NCBI RefSeq assembly: GCF_017742245.1
Contig: NZ_JAGHKO010000001.1
Location: 959,061 to 1,023,060, forward strand
Reading direction: 5' to 3'
DNA length: 64,000 nucleotides
Source: Niastella soli
GTDB taxonomy: Bacteria; Bacteroidota; Bacteroidia; Chitinophagales; Chitinophagaceae
The stretch's first letter is position 1. Each line of letters begins with the position of its first letter. Positions 16,343-25,650 of the stretch are shown here, in pieces. The notes under the pieces were generated by a model. It ran no database searches, was not told the origin of the DNA, and saw only the letters and a program-made list of their open reading frames with translations. The translations under genes and the position numbers were made by a program.

Positions 16343-18091
16343 TCACCACTTTAGACTTTGCTTCAGATTAGGGTTCAGGGTAAGGTCTTCAGTAGGTATC
16401 GGATAGTAATAGTCTCTGTCTTCATCTTCACTAAACGTACAGGGCGTACCGGACATGGGGTTGAAGTTGCCGGAAGTGTTATTAGTTAACTTTTTTTGAT
16501 TCACATTAATTATACTGGTAGTACCGGCAGGGGCAGCGGTTGTATTGTCAGTGCGTAAGAACACATCTGTCTTTCCATCATTGTTAAAATCAAAGGCACC
16601 CAAACCCGGGAAGTACATGCCCACCATTGGCTTCATCAGTTTCAATCCTTCTTTCCAGCGCATCAGATCGTCCCAGCGCAACCCTTCATTAAAAAGCTCG
16701 ATCCGGCGTTCTCTTCTTATTTCAAGTATCACGCCTTTATTGACAACCGCTTTTTCAATATTCGGGTACCAGGATTTGAGGAAAGGGTCGGGGTTTGCAT
16801 TGGCAGCCGCCAGGCTCAAATTGGGCATGCCTGCACGCGCTCTGAGTTTATTGATGGAATTATCCAGGTCAGCCTGGTCCAACGCACCCAGCTCGGCTTT
16901 TGCTTCAGCCAACACCAATAATGCTTCTGCAAACCGGAAAATGATAATGTCGTTGTAAGAATTGAGCGAGCCCCATTGGTCGCGGGTGGGAAGCCCTTTT
17001 ATTACCCGGTAACCAGTAGTGGTTATGCTGAGATTAACCGGCTCCCGGGTCGTTTCTTTATACACCGCAAAATCAGGACCCGGCGTAGTTTGGGTAAGAC
17101 GGGGATCCCGGTTTTGCATTTCTTCATAAAACCCTTTGGTCTGGTAATTGGGTTGATCGGTAAATCGGGTCCCATCTTTCATGAGATAGCTATCGATCAT
17201 ATCTTTCGGAATGCCATATACGCCGGCAGTAGGCGACGTCATCAAATAGCCAACGCTTTGACGGCCATAGGTAGTGTTATAATCCCGCGCCAGGATGGTC
17301 TCTGTGGCGTCCTGGTCGTTGCGGGCAAACAGCTCGCGATAGGCGGTAGCAGCGCCACCTGTTGAAAACAATTTATAGGGTGATTTTATTAATTCGCTGG
17401 CGGCGGAAGCAGCTTCTGTTAAAAACTTCTCATAGTCGCCCAATTCATGGTACTTTCTGAATGTACCTTCAAACAAACAGATGCGGGCCTTTAACAATAA
17501 AGCAGTGTAAGCGGTGATCTCATTCAGCTTTACTTCTTTGGGTATATTGGCCACCGCAAAATTAATATCGGCCAATACCGAATCCATTACCAGTTTACGG
17601 GAGTCACGGCCTTTGTACAGATCAGGGTCATTTGCAACCAGCACTTTCCCGTACCAGGGCACATCACCATAGGTTTTTACTTTCTCATAATAGAAGTAAG
17701 CCCTGAAGAACCGGGCAACTCCGCCATATTTCAGTTTGGCCGCCTCATCAGGACACTTTTGATAATTTTGCAGAAAGAAATTGATACTGCGAAGGTCTTC
17801 CCACTGCCACTTGGTATTGGCGTTGGTGGGGGGAATAAGACGGGTGCCTTTCACCCGCGCATCCACAGACAATGGAATCAAATTATCGCTCTTTGAATCT
17901 TCATCAGTGTATAAGGTATAATTAGGAAGCATTTCATAAAAGCCATTGGTATATACCTGCAGATCGGTAGCGGTGTTAAAGAAATTTTTCCCATCGATAC
18001 TGTCTTTTGTATCCCTGTCCAGAAAATCACTTTTTGTGCAGCCGATCACCAATACAGCAATAGCAACCGGTATACTATATATTCGTTTCAT
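16343..18091 (-). CDS. SusD/RagB-family glycan-binding lipoprotein
   Basis: The 582-residue protein has a lipoprotein signal with the lipobox VIGC (Cys at about 18). The N-terminal half is a helical TPR-like SusD domain, and the C-terminal RagB/SusD region has YPIPTEDLTLNPNLKQ. SusD proteins cap the paired SusC channel on the cell surface and capture glycans. The ATG at 18091 is chosen because it opens directly into the basic start of the lipoprotein signal; an upstream start at 18112 adds seven non-signal residues. It lies 24 bp after susC. The ligand cannot be read from sequence; neighbouring enzymes suggest a phosphate-containing glycan. Confidence 0.95.
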   Translation of the reverse strand: MKRIYSIPVAIAVLVIGCTKSDFLDRDTKDSIDGKNFFNTATDLQVYTNGFYEMLPNYTLYTDEDSKSDNLIPLSVDARVKGTRLIPPTNANTKWQWEDLRSINFFLQNYQKCPDEAAKLKYGGVARFFRAYFYYEKVKTYGDVPWYGKVLVANDPDLYKGRDSRKLVMDSVLADINFAVANIPKEVKLNEITAYTALLLKARICLFEGTFRKYHELGDYEKFLTEAASAASELIKSPYKLFSTGGAATAYRELFARNDQDATETILARDYNTTYGRQSVGYLMTSPTAGVYGIPKDMIDSYLMKDGTRFTDQPNYQTKGFYEEMQNRDPRLTQTTPGPDFAVYKETTREPVNLSITTTGYRVIKGLPTRDQWGSLNSYNDIIIFRFAEALLVLAEAKAELGALDQADLDNSINKLRARAGMPNLSLAAANANPDPFLKSWYPNIEKAVVNKGVILEIRRERRIELFNEGLRWDDLMRWKEGLKLMKPMVGMYFPGLGAFDFNNDGKTDVFLRTDNTTAAPAGTTSIINVNQKKLTNNTSGNFNPMSGTPCTFSEDEDRDYYYPIPTEDLTLNPNLKQSLKW

Positions 18092-18115
18092 TCCAATTAC
18101 TTTTAAGATCATGAT

Positions 18116-21100
18116 TTAGAGTGTAAGGTTGATGCCTGCAGAGAATACTTTGCCAATAGGGTAGTCTTCAGCCCTTCCGCGGGTGGCCGCATCTTTGGGA
18201 TCTGAATAACTAACTCCGGCTCCGGCCATTTCCGGATCGAGGTACCTGGTAAGGTTACCAAATCGCCAGGTAAACATATTCTCAGCACTGATGTATACCC
18301 GCAATCTTTGTATTTGTGCACGCTTCATCAGTTTTTCCGGCATCGTATACCCTATGGTCAGGTTCTTCACCCGTAAATAGCCGACATTGGTGAGGTAATA
18401 ACTATTGGTTTCACCCAGTGAACGCATCCCACTTGTATTCAGAGCGGCGTAGCCGCGGTTTATTTGCGGATAGCGGTTGTTGGGATGATCTGCCGTCCAG
18501 GCATTGCTTGCCAGGTCTTTGCGAATGAACGATAAATAAGGCCGTTCATAAGTGCCCCAGTAAATATCACCGGAGGGATACCAATCCTGTTTGGCTACAC
18601 CGGCCCCGGATATTGACAGGTCAAAATTTTTCCAGTCGGCACTGATGTTAAACCCAAAGGGACAGGTAGGCATGGCATTTCCGATAGCAGTAATATCACC
18701 ATGATCGGCCAGTGTATTTTTGCCTTTATTAATGGCGGAGTCGCCATTGAGGTTTACGTATTTGAGATCGCCGGCTCGCAGGTGTTTCCATTCAGTATTC
18801 TGCACAACATTCAACTCGTAGTTATACACCTGGCCCAGGTTGGCGCTGGGGTTTTTATAACTGTTCTCATATTCCCTCGCCTCTTTATCGCTTTGGAATT
18901 GCCCATCAATTTTGTACCCATAAATGGTGCCCAGCTTTTGCCCTTCCCAGTACGTATTCATTAAACCATTGGGATTGGGATATTTGGTGATAACTCCCTT
19001 AAAATTGTACGTGCTGGCGGTGGCCCTTACATGTAATGGACTGCCCAATACATTGAACGTATTATTGTAGGTTACACTGAGCTCAAAACCACGATTACGC
19101 AAACTGGCAATATTTTCTTTGGGCTCTTCAGCGCCAAATACCGAAGGCAGCGGCTGGCCAGGCAGGTACATACCTTCCACATTCTTTTCATACCAATCGA
19201 AAGAAGCTGTCAGGCGATCATTGAGAAATCCGAGGTCTGCGCCGAAATCGATCGTGCGGGAATTTTCCCAACCTACTACTTTAGGCAGGGGCGCTGGCGC
19301 CGTCAAATAGTTTTGTTGTAAGTTATTGACGACCCAGCTGGTCTTTTTGGCTAAAAGCAATTCTCTGAAAGTATTGTCATTAATACTCTGATTACCCAGC
19401 TTTCCATAGGATGTTCTCAACTTTAATGAGCTCACTACTCCTTTTAAAGGTTCAAAAAAATGCTCGCGGCTTACATACCAGCCTGCAGATATAGATGGGA
19501 AAAAACCCCAGCGGCTTTCTTTCGGGAACTTGGACGAACCATCGTAGCGGGCATTTACTTCGAGCAGGTATTTATTTTTGAAATCATAGTTGAACCGGCC
19601 AAAATACCCCTGGATACCTGAGGTGGAACCACTACCAGTAGCCGAATACATTTCCGTTCCCAAATTCAAACTGGCGAGGTTATTGGCTAATAAACCATTT
19701 TCTCCGGCCGTTACATTATCTGAATTCCTTTCTTCCTGGTTATAACCCAATAACAATTTCAGGTTATGCTTTTCCCGAATGCTTTTTGCATACGTGCCAT
19801 ATATATTCAACACATTATAATAAACACGGTTGCGGTCTTCAATCAACCGGTTCACCCCGCCTGTTGTTGGTAAGATTTTATCGCCGCTTAAATAGTTGAA
19901 CTGGTTCAATCGGGTGGTTTGGGCCACCTGATAAATAGTATTGCTGTAATCGATGTTAAGTTGCAGGTCTTTAAAAGGTGTGATCTTTCCACTTAAGGTA
20001 TTTACCAGTTGGTCACGCCGGGTTTTTATGTAGTTCGATCTATCGTGCAGGGCGCCCTGTGCGCCACTGGCAAAAAAGTCAAACGGAACCCCATCAATTT
20101 CGGTTGGGTAAAATGGGAAAAGGAAATACCAGGTTGTATTACTCCACAAACCACCATACCCCGCTTTGGCGCCGGCATACTCCAGATTATTGTCGGTGTT
20201 TAACTGGGTATTATACCCAATCTCCAGCCAACTGTTGGCCTTTACCTTTAAATTACCCCTGAGGTTGTATTTTTTAAAATCAGCATCGTTGATGTTCTGT
20301 ATGCTTTGCGTATTGTAGATCCGGGCACTTAAATACCCCTGTAATTTATCGCTACCGCCTGAGATGGACAGGTTATGACTGCTTGATGCCTGCCATTGTC
20401 TGAAAAGGTAATCGTACCAGTTGGTGTTATAAAAGAATTTATAGCTGCCATTGGGTTGTATTTCATGGAATGGCTCGCGCTCCCCTGCAACTACCTGTTG
20501 TAATTTCTCATAATCGGCATCGGTATAACCGGTATATGTAGTACCATTATAACCGGACAAGGCAGCATCCACTATTTTACCATACTCATAAGGGTTCGAT
20601 ACATAATCAGTGCGGGTAGTGGGTCTTGTTTGACCAAAGTTGTTGCTGTAATTGATCTGGACCTTACCCTCTTTCCCTTTTTTAGTGGTGATCAATATTA
20701 CGCCAAAAGCGCCGCGGGCCCCATAGATCGCTGCAGAAGCCGCATCTTTCAATACGGAAACACTTTCCACATCCATGGGATTGATGCGATCGATACTTCC
20801 TTCTATGCCGTCTACCAATACCAGCGGTGATCCGCCGTTAAGGGAATTGAATCCCCTGATATTGATCTCAGGGTTCCTGGTAGGGTCTCCATGTTCAGAT
20901 TGAATATTCAAACCAGGCAACAAACCCTGCAGGGATGTAATGATATTAGCGGTTGGTCGTTGATTGATGGCCTCTCCACTTACCTGTGATACGGCACCAG
21001 TTAGATTTATTTTCTTAGTAGTACCATAACCTACTACCACTACTTCACCCATGTTCTGCATAAACTCGGTAAGCACTATTGAACGCAACGCACTGCTGGT

Positions 21101-21628
21101 GGCCGGAAACTCTTTTGTAACAAACCCTGTATAGGAAATAACAACAATGTCCTTTTCATCCACATTTGCCAGGTCAAACTCCCCATTGTCGTTGGTGACG
21201 GTTGACCGGTTCGACTGTTTTGTTCTTACCGTAGCACCCGCCAATGGCGCTCCTTTGCTATCGGTGACCTTGCCATGGATGTTTACCGGTGGGGTTGTTT
21301 TTGGTTGTTCAACCGGTTTAACAGCCGTTTCCTTTATAATGATACTTTTGTTGCTTACTTCAAAACCAAGAGCGGTGCCCGATAAACACTTGCTCAATAC
21401 ATCCGACACGTCCGTATTCACTACATTAACGGAAACATTGGGGAGCTTTTTTATCGCTTTTACATTGTAAATAAAATCGAACCCACTCTGCTTCCTGATC
21501 TCCCTGAAGATATCTGTCAATGGCTTATTGCGCTCATTGAGTGTTACACGCTGGGCAAACAAACCGGCACTACATGGAAACAGGAGCACTACCAATATGA
21601 CCTGTTTGAGAAACATACCAGATTTCAT
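18116..21628 (-). CDS. SusC/RagA-family TonB-dependent transporter with STN domain
   Basis: The 1170-residue protein has a signal peptide (1-25) and an STN domain (about 27-97: LTDIFREIRKQSGFDFIYN), the signalling module that contacts a FecR anti-sigma factor. A carboxypeptidase-regulatory-like domain follows (about 112-190: GKVTDSKGAPLAGATV), then the TonB plug (VVVVGYGTTKKINLTGAVSQ, SVLKDAASAAIYGARGAFGV) and the 22-strand barrel. It imports the glycan captured by SusD. The STN domain together with the sigma/FecR pair upstream means the locus is switched on by trans-envelope signalling from this receptor. There is a 120-bp gap to fecR. Confidence 0.96.
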   Translation of the reverse strand: MKSGMFLKQVILVVLLFPCSAGLFAQRVTLNERNKPLTDIFREIRKQSGFDFIYNVKAIKKLPNVSVNVVNTDVSDVLSKCLSGTALGFEVSNKSIIIKETAVKPVEQPKTTPPVNIHGKVTDSKGAPLAGATVRTKQSNRSTVTNDNGEFDLANVDEKDIVVISYTGFVTKEFPATSSALRSIVLTEFMQNMGEVVVVGYGTTKKINLTGAVSQVSGEAINQRPTANIITSLQGLLPGLNIQSEHGDPTRNPEINIRGFNSLNGGSPLVLVDGIEGSIDRINPMDVESVSVLKDAASAAIYGARGAFGVILITTKKGKEGKVQINYSNNFGQTRPTTRTDYVSNPYEYGKIVDAALSGYNGTTYTGYTDADYEKLQQVVAGEREPFHEIQPNGSYKFFYNTNWYDYLFRQWQASSSHNLSISGGSDKLQGYLSARIYNTQSIQNINDADFKKYNLRGNLKVKANSWLEIGYNTQLNTDNNLEYAGAKAGYGGLWSNTTWYFLFPFYPTEIDGVPFDFFASGAQGALHDRSNYIKTRRDQLVNTLSGKITPFKDLQLNIDYSNTIYQVAQTTRLNQFNYLSGDKILPTTGGVNRLIEDRNRVYYNVLNIYGTYAKSIREKHNLKLLLGYNQEERNSDNVTAGENGLLANNLASLNLGTEMYSATGSGSTSGIQGYFGRFNYDFKNKYLLEVNARYDGSSKFPKESRWGFFPSISAGWYVSREHFFEPLKGVVSSLKLRTSYGKLGNQSINDNTFRELLLAKKTSWVVNNLQQNYLTAPAPLPKVVGWENSRTIDFGADLGFLNDRLTASFDWYEKNVEGMYLPGQPLPSVFGAEEPKENIASLRNRGFELSVTYNNTFNVLGSPLHVRATASTYNFKGVITKYPNPNGLMNTYWEGQKLGTIYGYKIDGQFQSDKEAREYENSYKNPSANLGQVYNYELNVVQNTEWKHLRAGDLKYVNLNGDSAINKGKNTLADHGDITAIGNAMPTCPFGFNISADWKNFDLSISGAGVAKQDWYPSGDIYWGTYERPYLSFIRKDLASNAWTADHPNNRYPQINRGYAALNTSGMRSLGETNSYYLTNVGYLRVKNLTIGYTMPEKLMKRAQIQRLRVYISAENMFTWRFGNLTRYLDPEMAGAGVSYSDPKDAATRGRAEDYPIGKVFSAGINLTL

Positions 21629-21748
21629 ACGTTCAGTTAGTTATATATTTTTAAATGGACGTTGCTTCATTTAAGAAAAGTGAATAGCCTTCCGGGCGGT
21701 GTTTTGCAACCGCCGGTGCCTGCACTACAGGATGGTTTAATAATAGTG

Positions 21749-23002
21749 TTACTTCGTGATAATGATCTTTCTGCCTTTACCTGAGTTATCTCCCGGAATT
21801 ATTTTGAAATGAATGGTACCGGTAGACTCGAACATCATAAGCACATCTGAAATATTTCTGAATCTGGAGATCATCCCCCCAAATTGTTCTTCATCAACAT
21901 TCCCCTGGTACACTGGAGTGAAATCGTACCAACGGGCCAGTTTCCGCATAATGCTTTTTATATCCTCATCAACAAACATAAAATACCCATTCTTCCAGGC
22001 CACGGCCTGTTCTACATCAACTGGCTGAACTGAGATGGGGTGAGCTGTTTGGGATTTTCGGAATAAGGTCGCCTGTTCGCCTGGTTTTAAAATTACTGTC
22101 TTGTCCTCCGAAGTCCTGGCGTAAACAGATTCACCATTCGCCACTTTCACCGACCCTTCCAACAAAGTAACTGCCTGCCTATTTTCATCATCGTAGGAAT
22201 TTATATTGAAATGGGTGCCCAGTACCTCTACCGTGGATGAATTGAAATGCACTTTAAAAGGCTTTGTTTTGTCTTTGGCTATTTCAAAATATGCCTCCCC
22301 ATTTATCTCCACCTCTCTGGTATTACCGGTAAAGGTCACGGGGAATTTTATGCGGGAAGCGGAGTTAAGCCATACCTTACTTCCATCAGCCAGTACCAGC
22401 GAATACTCGCCCCCATTGGGAATATACAATTCATTGTACACATGTGCAACTGGTTTGCCTGACAGATCGCCACTTTCATAAATGATCTGACCATTCTCTT
22501 CTTTCCGTACCCGGGAATTTCCCTGTAAACTCAACAGGCCGGCATTTGTGGAATCAAGTACGATCTGCTTATTATCTGCCAGTACCAGAATGGCTTTATT
22601 TTTATTACCAGGTTGCAGGTCAGGCAGAACCTGCTTTGTTTCCGCAACCGTTGTTATGGCTTTAGGTTCGCGTGGTTGCATTAACCAGTAACTGGTGACA
22701 AATAAAACGCAAGCTGCTGCTGCAACACCCGCCCATTTCCAAATTGGGAACATCCGTACCGGCTGCGTTTCTTCTTTTGACTGAATGGTTTGCTGTATAG
22801 ATGTATATAGCTGCTGGCTTTCTCTGGCGCTAAAAATTGGCTCCGTGCCACTTTGGCTATCCATTATTTCCCTAAAGAATTTCCGGGCCGTACGTGCATG
22901 TTCCTCCCGCGACAGCAGACTTAATAATTCTGCGTGCTCCTCATCACTGATCGTTTTATTGCGGAAGCGTTCAATTAGCGTATCGAGCCTTGACATAGCC
23001 AT
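21749..23002 (-). CDS. FecR-family anti-sigma factor
   Basis: The 417-residue protein has a cytoplasmic N-terminal helical domain (1-85) that would hold the sigma factor, and a single membrane helix (about 90-108, WAGVAAAACVLFVTSYWLM). The periplasmic FecR domain (about 190-310) contains IPNGGEYSLVLADGSKVWLNS and GEAYFEI. A C-terminal DUF4974-like segment (YFMFVDEDIKSIMRKLARWYD) would contact the STN domain of SusC. It lies 113 bp after the sigma gene on the same strand. A second ATG at 22996 is equally good. Confidence 0.95.
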   Translation of the reverse strand: MAMSRLDTLIERFRNKTISDEEHAELLSLLSREEHARTARKFFREIMDSQSGTEPIFSARESQQLYTSIQQTIQSKEETQPVRMFPIWKWAGVAAAACVLFVTSYWLMQPREPKAITTVAETKQVLPDLQPGNKNKAILVLADNKQIVLDSTNAGLLSLQGNSRVRKEENGQIIYESGDLSGKPVAHVYNELYIPNGGEYSLVLADGSKVWLNSASRIKFPVTFTGNTREVEINGEAYFEIAKDKTKPFKVHFNSSTVEVLGTHFNINSYDDENRQAVTLLEGSVKVANGESVYARTSEDKTVILKPGEQATLFRKSQTAHPISVQPVDVEQAVAWKNGYFMFVDEDIKSIMRKLARWYDFTPVYQGNVDEEQFGGMISRFRNISDVLMMFESTGTIHFKIIPGDNSGKGRKIIITK

Positions 23003-23115
23003 ATGTTGATTCTTGTAGTTATCCTTACCGGCTTCAATATGGGCATAGCATAACTACGCATTTATTATTAAAGACACAGAAAGGTGAAAAAGGGAGATAT
23101 GGAAAATGAAAAAAA

Positions 23116-23700
23116 TTAAAAAAAAGTTGAAGTAAGGAAAATGATCCCGGTAAATGGCCCGGCTTTTATCAGTTTTACAATCGTTTGGGTAGCCCACTGC
23201 TGGTATTTTTTTACTGAATTGACGGATATATCCAGTAGATAGGCCACGTCAGCGTTTTTAAGTCCCTGTTGCCTTAGTAGATATACTTTTTTCTGTTGCA
23301 CCGGTAACTTGTCTACGGCACTATCCAGCAACGCGTATAGATTGTCTTCGACAACTGGTTCATTAGCTGCCGAGAGTTCGTAATGTTCAGCGATGGCTTC
23401 CTGTTTTTTTGTTGCCTGGGCCTGCTTTCTAATGGCGTTGAGGGTATGATTGCGGGTAATAATAAATAAGTAAGCGGGGAAGTTTTTTACGGCGGGCAAC
23501 TGTTGTCTGTTCTCCCACAACTTTACAAAAACATCCTGAATGATCTCTTCGGTAAGTTCTTTTGAGCGGGTAACAGAGAATACAAAATAACCCAGTTGTT
23601 GATGATACTCAACGAACAAGTTATTGAATGCGCGTTCATCATCCTGCGCAATCGCCTGTAAAATACCAGTATCTTTTAAGGGATGTAACACCGGATACAA
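23116..23700 (-). CDS. ECF RNA polymerase sigma factor (Bacteroidetes PUL type)
   Basis: The 194-residue protein has region 2 (about 24-95: FNNLFVEYHQQLGYFVFSV, ELTEEIIQDVFVKLWENR) and region 4 (about 125-180: LDSAVDKLPVQQKKVYLLRQ, ADVAYLLDISVNSVKKYQQ). There is no region 3 and no extra C-terminal domain, as expected for ECF factors. Gene order sigma-fecR-susC-susD gives a cell-surface signalling cassette; the sigma factor should drive its own operon. The last 15 residues are unusually hydrophobic (GIIFLTSTFF), a small oddity. Confidence 0.95.
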   Translation of the reverse strand: MYPVLHPLKDTGILQAIAQDDERAFNNLFVEYHQQLGYFVFSVTRSKELTEEIIQDVFVKLWENRQQLPAVKNFPAYLFIITRNHTLNAIRKQAQATKKQEAIAEHYELSAANEPVVEDNLYALLDSAVDKLPVQQKKVYLLRQQGLKNADVAYLLDISVNSVKKYQQWATQTIVKLIKAGPFTGIIFLTSTFF

Positions 23701-23905
23701 TTAGTTGGTCGAATTCGAATTTATGATTATTTGGCAAATTTGAGAATTTTTAACACAGCTGCGAGCGATCAATAACTCCAGGCCATGAAGATAATAATTT
23801 GATAATGAAGCCGGCCTCTACTAAATATGAACAATAAAAAAAGTGGATGATGGCAAGATGCTCAACCGATGCGCCCTGCTATCAACCACCTTCGCAAAAC
23901 AAATC

Positions 23906-24406
23906 CTAGTTAGTAGCAAATATTTGCGTGAAATATAAAACACCTTTTTTATCGGCGGCAATACCAATTCCGGTTATGTTGTAATTGCCTTCAATGTTCT
24001 CTTTATGCACGGGGCTTTTTAACCATCTATCAACCACTTGTCTGGCCGTAGTGCTGCCCATTGCCACGTTCTCTGCTATTTCTGAAACGCCGTTAAGGGC
24101 TGATGAAATTCTGTTCCAGCGGCCCTGAAATCCGTTGTGACCAAAGGACGTACGCCGCGCCGCCATATTTTCACTGTGCTTTATAGCTTCTGCAATCATT
24201 GCACTATTCATCGCAAGGGCCGGCAATCTTTTTTTGCGGCGGTATTCGTTCACATATTTAAGCACATCATCTGCCATACTCGCATATTCATTCGGAGCTT
24301 TTGTTACCACAGGCGACACTTTATCAGGACGAGGGTGGGTAACCGGACTGGCTTCCATCGCAACACTGGACATAAACGCAAGGGACAGGAAAAATACATT
24401 CTTCAT
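23906..24406 (-). CDS. Secreted CAP-domain (SCP/PR1-like) protein
   Basis: The 166-residue protein has a signal peptide (MKNVFFLSLAFMSSVAMEA) and one CAP domain. The family's cavity residues appear in KHSENMAARRTSFGHNGF, EIAENVAMG, SPVHKENIEGNYNITGIGIA and YFTQIFA, that is two His and two Glu in the usual order. CAP proteins bind sterols, metals or envelope polymers; function in bacteria is poorly known. The ATG at 24406 starts a clean signal peptide, while the start at 24445 would add 13 polar residues. The gene is monocistronic, divergent from the membrane protein at 24607. Confidence 0.9.
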   Translation of the reverse strand: MKNVFFLSLAFMSSVAMEASPVTHPRPDKVSPVVTKAPNEYASMADDVLKYVNEYRRKKRLPALAMNSAMIAEAIKHSENMAARRTSFGHNGFQGRWNRISSALNGVSEIAENVAMGSTTARQVVDRWLKSPVHKENIEGNYNITGIGIAADKKGVLYFTQIFATN

Positions 24407-24553
24407 ACTAATGGGGTTGATGGTTCGCTCATCTGCTAATTTCATACCACAAAAAGATAAAAAAAATTAAATATTTCAAACCCGGGTAATCAATGATTTC
24501 TAAACTGTAGTTAAAATGTTCTTAACAGACCGCAACATATGCCACCTGACCCA

Positions 24554-24583
24554 TTTGAGTGAAATGCCTTAATCCTTAATTTG
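24554..24583 (+). promoter_or_regulatory. Bacteroidetes-type promoter for the gene at 24607
   Basis: TTTG (24554-24557) is followed 18 bases later by TTAATTTG (24576-24583), which matches TAnnTTTG at seven of eight positions. Start of transcription would be near 24589, about 18 bases before the ATG. Confidence 0.5.
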
Positions 24584-24606
24584 GCAATCTTTACAAAATA
24601 AAAGCA

Positions 24607-25551
24607 ATGCTAAAAGGACTAATTACTTTAGCCAGGAATTTCTACAGTTGGGTTTGGTCAGTGATCCTTGTCGTGTTATTGGGCTACCTCACCTGGGGCA
24701 GCTGGCGGTTATACGACAACGAAAAAGAGTTGCAACAATTTATCAAGGAGGGCCACCCTGTAAAGGTGGAGGTAACTGCCACCGACCGGCAAAACCGCGT
24801 GTGGTACGATCAGTTCTCCAATAACGTTTACATCACATTTAATTACAATGGTCAAACCTATAACGCCCGCTATATCCAGGATTCAGGCTGGGTGAATGAG
24901 GGCGACAAATTGACCTTACTGTACCACCCACAGTATAATGCCTTCCGGCAGGCCAGTAAACAACTACATTTTAATGAAAGGACCAATCGCTCCCGCCTGC
25001 TTGATTTTTCATTTGTAAGCATGTGGAACGATGAACGAAAATGGCTGTTACTTACCCTGCTGCTTGCTACTGCCTGTACATTGCTGGCTATGGGCCTTAT
25101 CAGCAGCTTTGTGCATATACCTTTACTAGCCCATGCAGGACGGCTTATTGTAACCGCCGGGATAATTGGCGTTGCGTTGTATTTCACTTATAACGGCTGG
25201 CAATACAACCAGTATTTTAATAAGATCAAAAATGAAGGTGCACCAAAAACAGTTACCGTAATCAGCACCGAATACCAACGCAATTCAAAAAGAGGAGATT
25301 CCTGGTGGATGACCTATGAGGCCTGGGTTCAATGTGACAATGAAAAAAGAATGATCCCCCTCGAAGAAGCAGATTATGATAAACTAAAAGCCAATGATCA
25401 ACTGCCCGTAATATATAACAGCGAACTAAATGATATGATGCCGGTGAATTATACCGGCGACAATTTGAATATTTGGGTAGCCCTGTTCTTCTGGGCCTTT
25501 GTCGTCTTTTTCCTGTGGCAAAACTATTTTAAGCGAAAAGAAGCGAAGTAA
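24607..25551 (+). CDS. Membrane protein with two DUF3592-like extracytoplasmic segments
   Basis: The 314-residue protein has four predicted membrane helices (about 14-33, 146-168, 178-195, 285-305). After the first and third helix comes a similar soluble unit of about 100 residues with the same landmarks: VKVEVTATDRQNR...YDQFSNN...YITFNYNGQTYNARY...GDKLTLLYHPQ, and KTVTVISTEYQRN...WWMTYEAWVQCDNE...NDQLPVIYNSEL. This internal duplication is typical of DUF3592 proteins, whose role is unknown. It ends at a bidirectional terminator. Confidence 0.75.
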   Translation: MLKGLITLARNFYSWVWSVILVVLLGYLTWGSWRLYDNEKELQQFIKEGHPVKVEVTATDRQNRVWYDQFSNNVYITFNYNGQTYNARYIQDSGWVNEGDKLTLLYHPQYNAFRQASKQLHFNERTNRSRLLDFSFVSMWNDERKWLLLTLLLATACTLLAMGLISSFVHIPLLAHAGRLIVTAGIIGVALYFTYNGWQYNQYFNKIKNEGAPKTVTVISTEYQRNSKRGDSWWMTYEAWVQCDNEKRMIPLEEADYDKLKANDQLPVIYNSELNDMMPVNYTGDNLNIWVALFFWAFVVFFLWQNYFKRKEAK

Positions 25552-25569
25552 TTATTCAAAGATCAAAAA

Positions 25570-25605
25570 CAACAAAGCCCTGGCGGTACCTCCAGGGCTT
25601 GTTGT
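25570..25605. terminator. Bidirectional terminator between convergent genes
   Basis: CAACAAAGCCCTGG ... CCAGGGCTTGTTG forms a 13-bp stem with one bulged A. It lies between the stops of the DUF3592-like gene (plus) and the efflux gene (minus). Confidence 0.72.
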
Positions 25606-25650
25606 CCTAAACAAACATTATATATACATTCCTGAATCCCAAATTTCATC

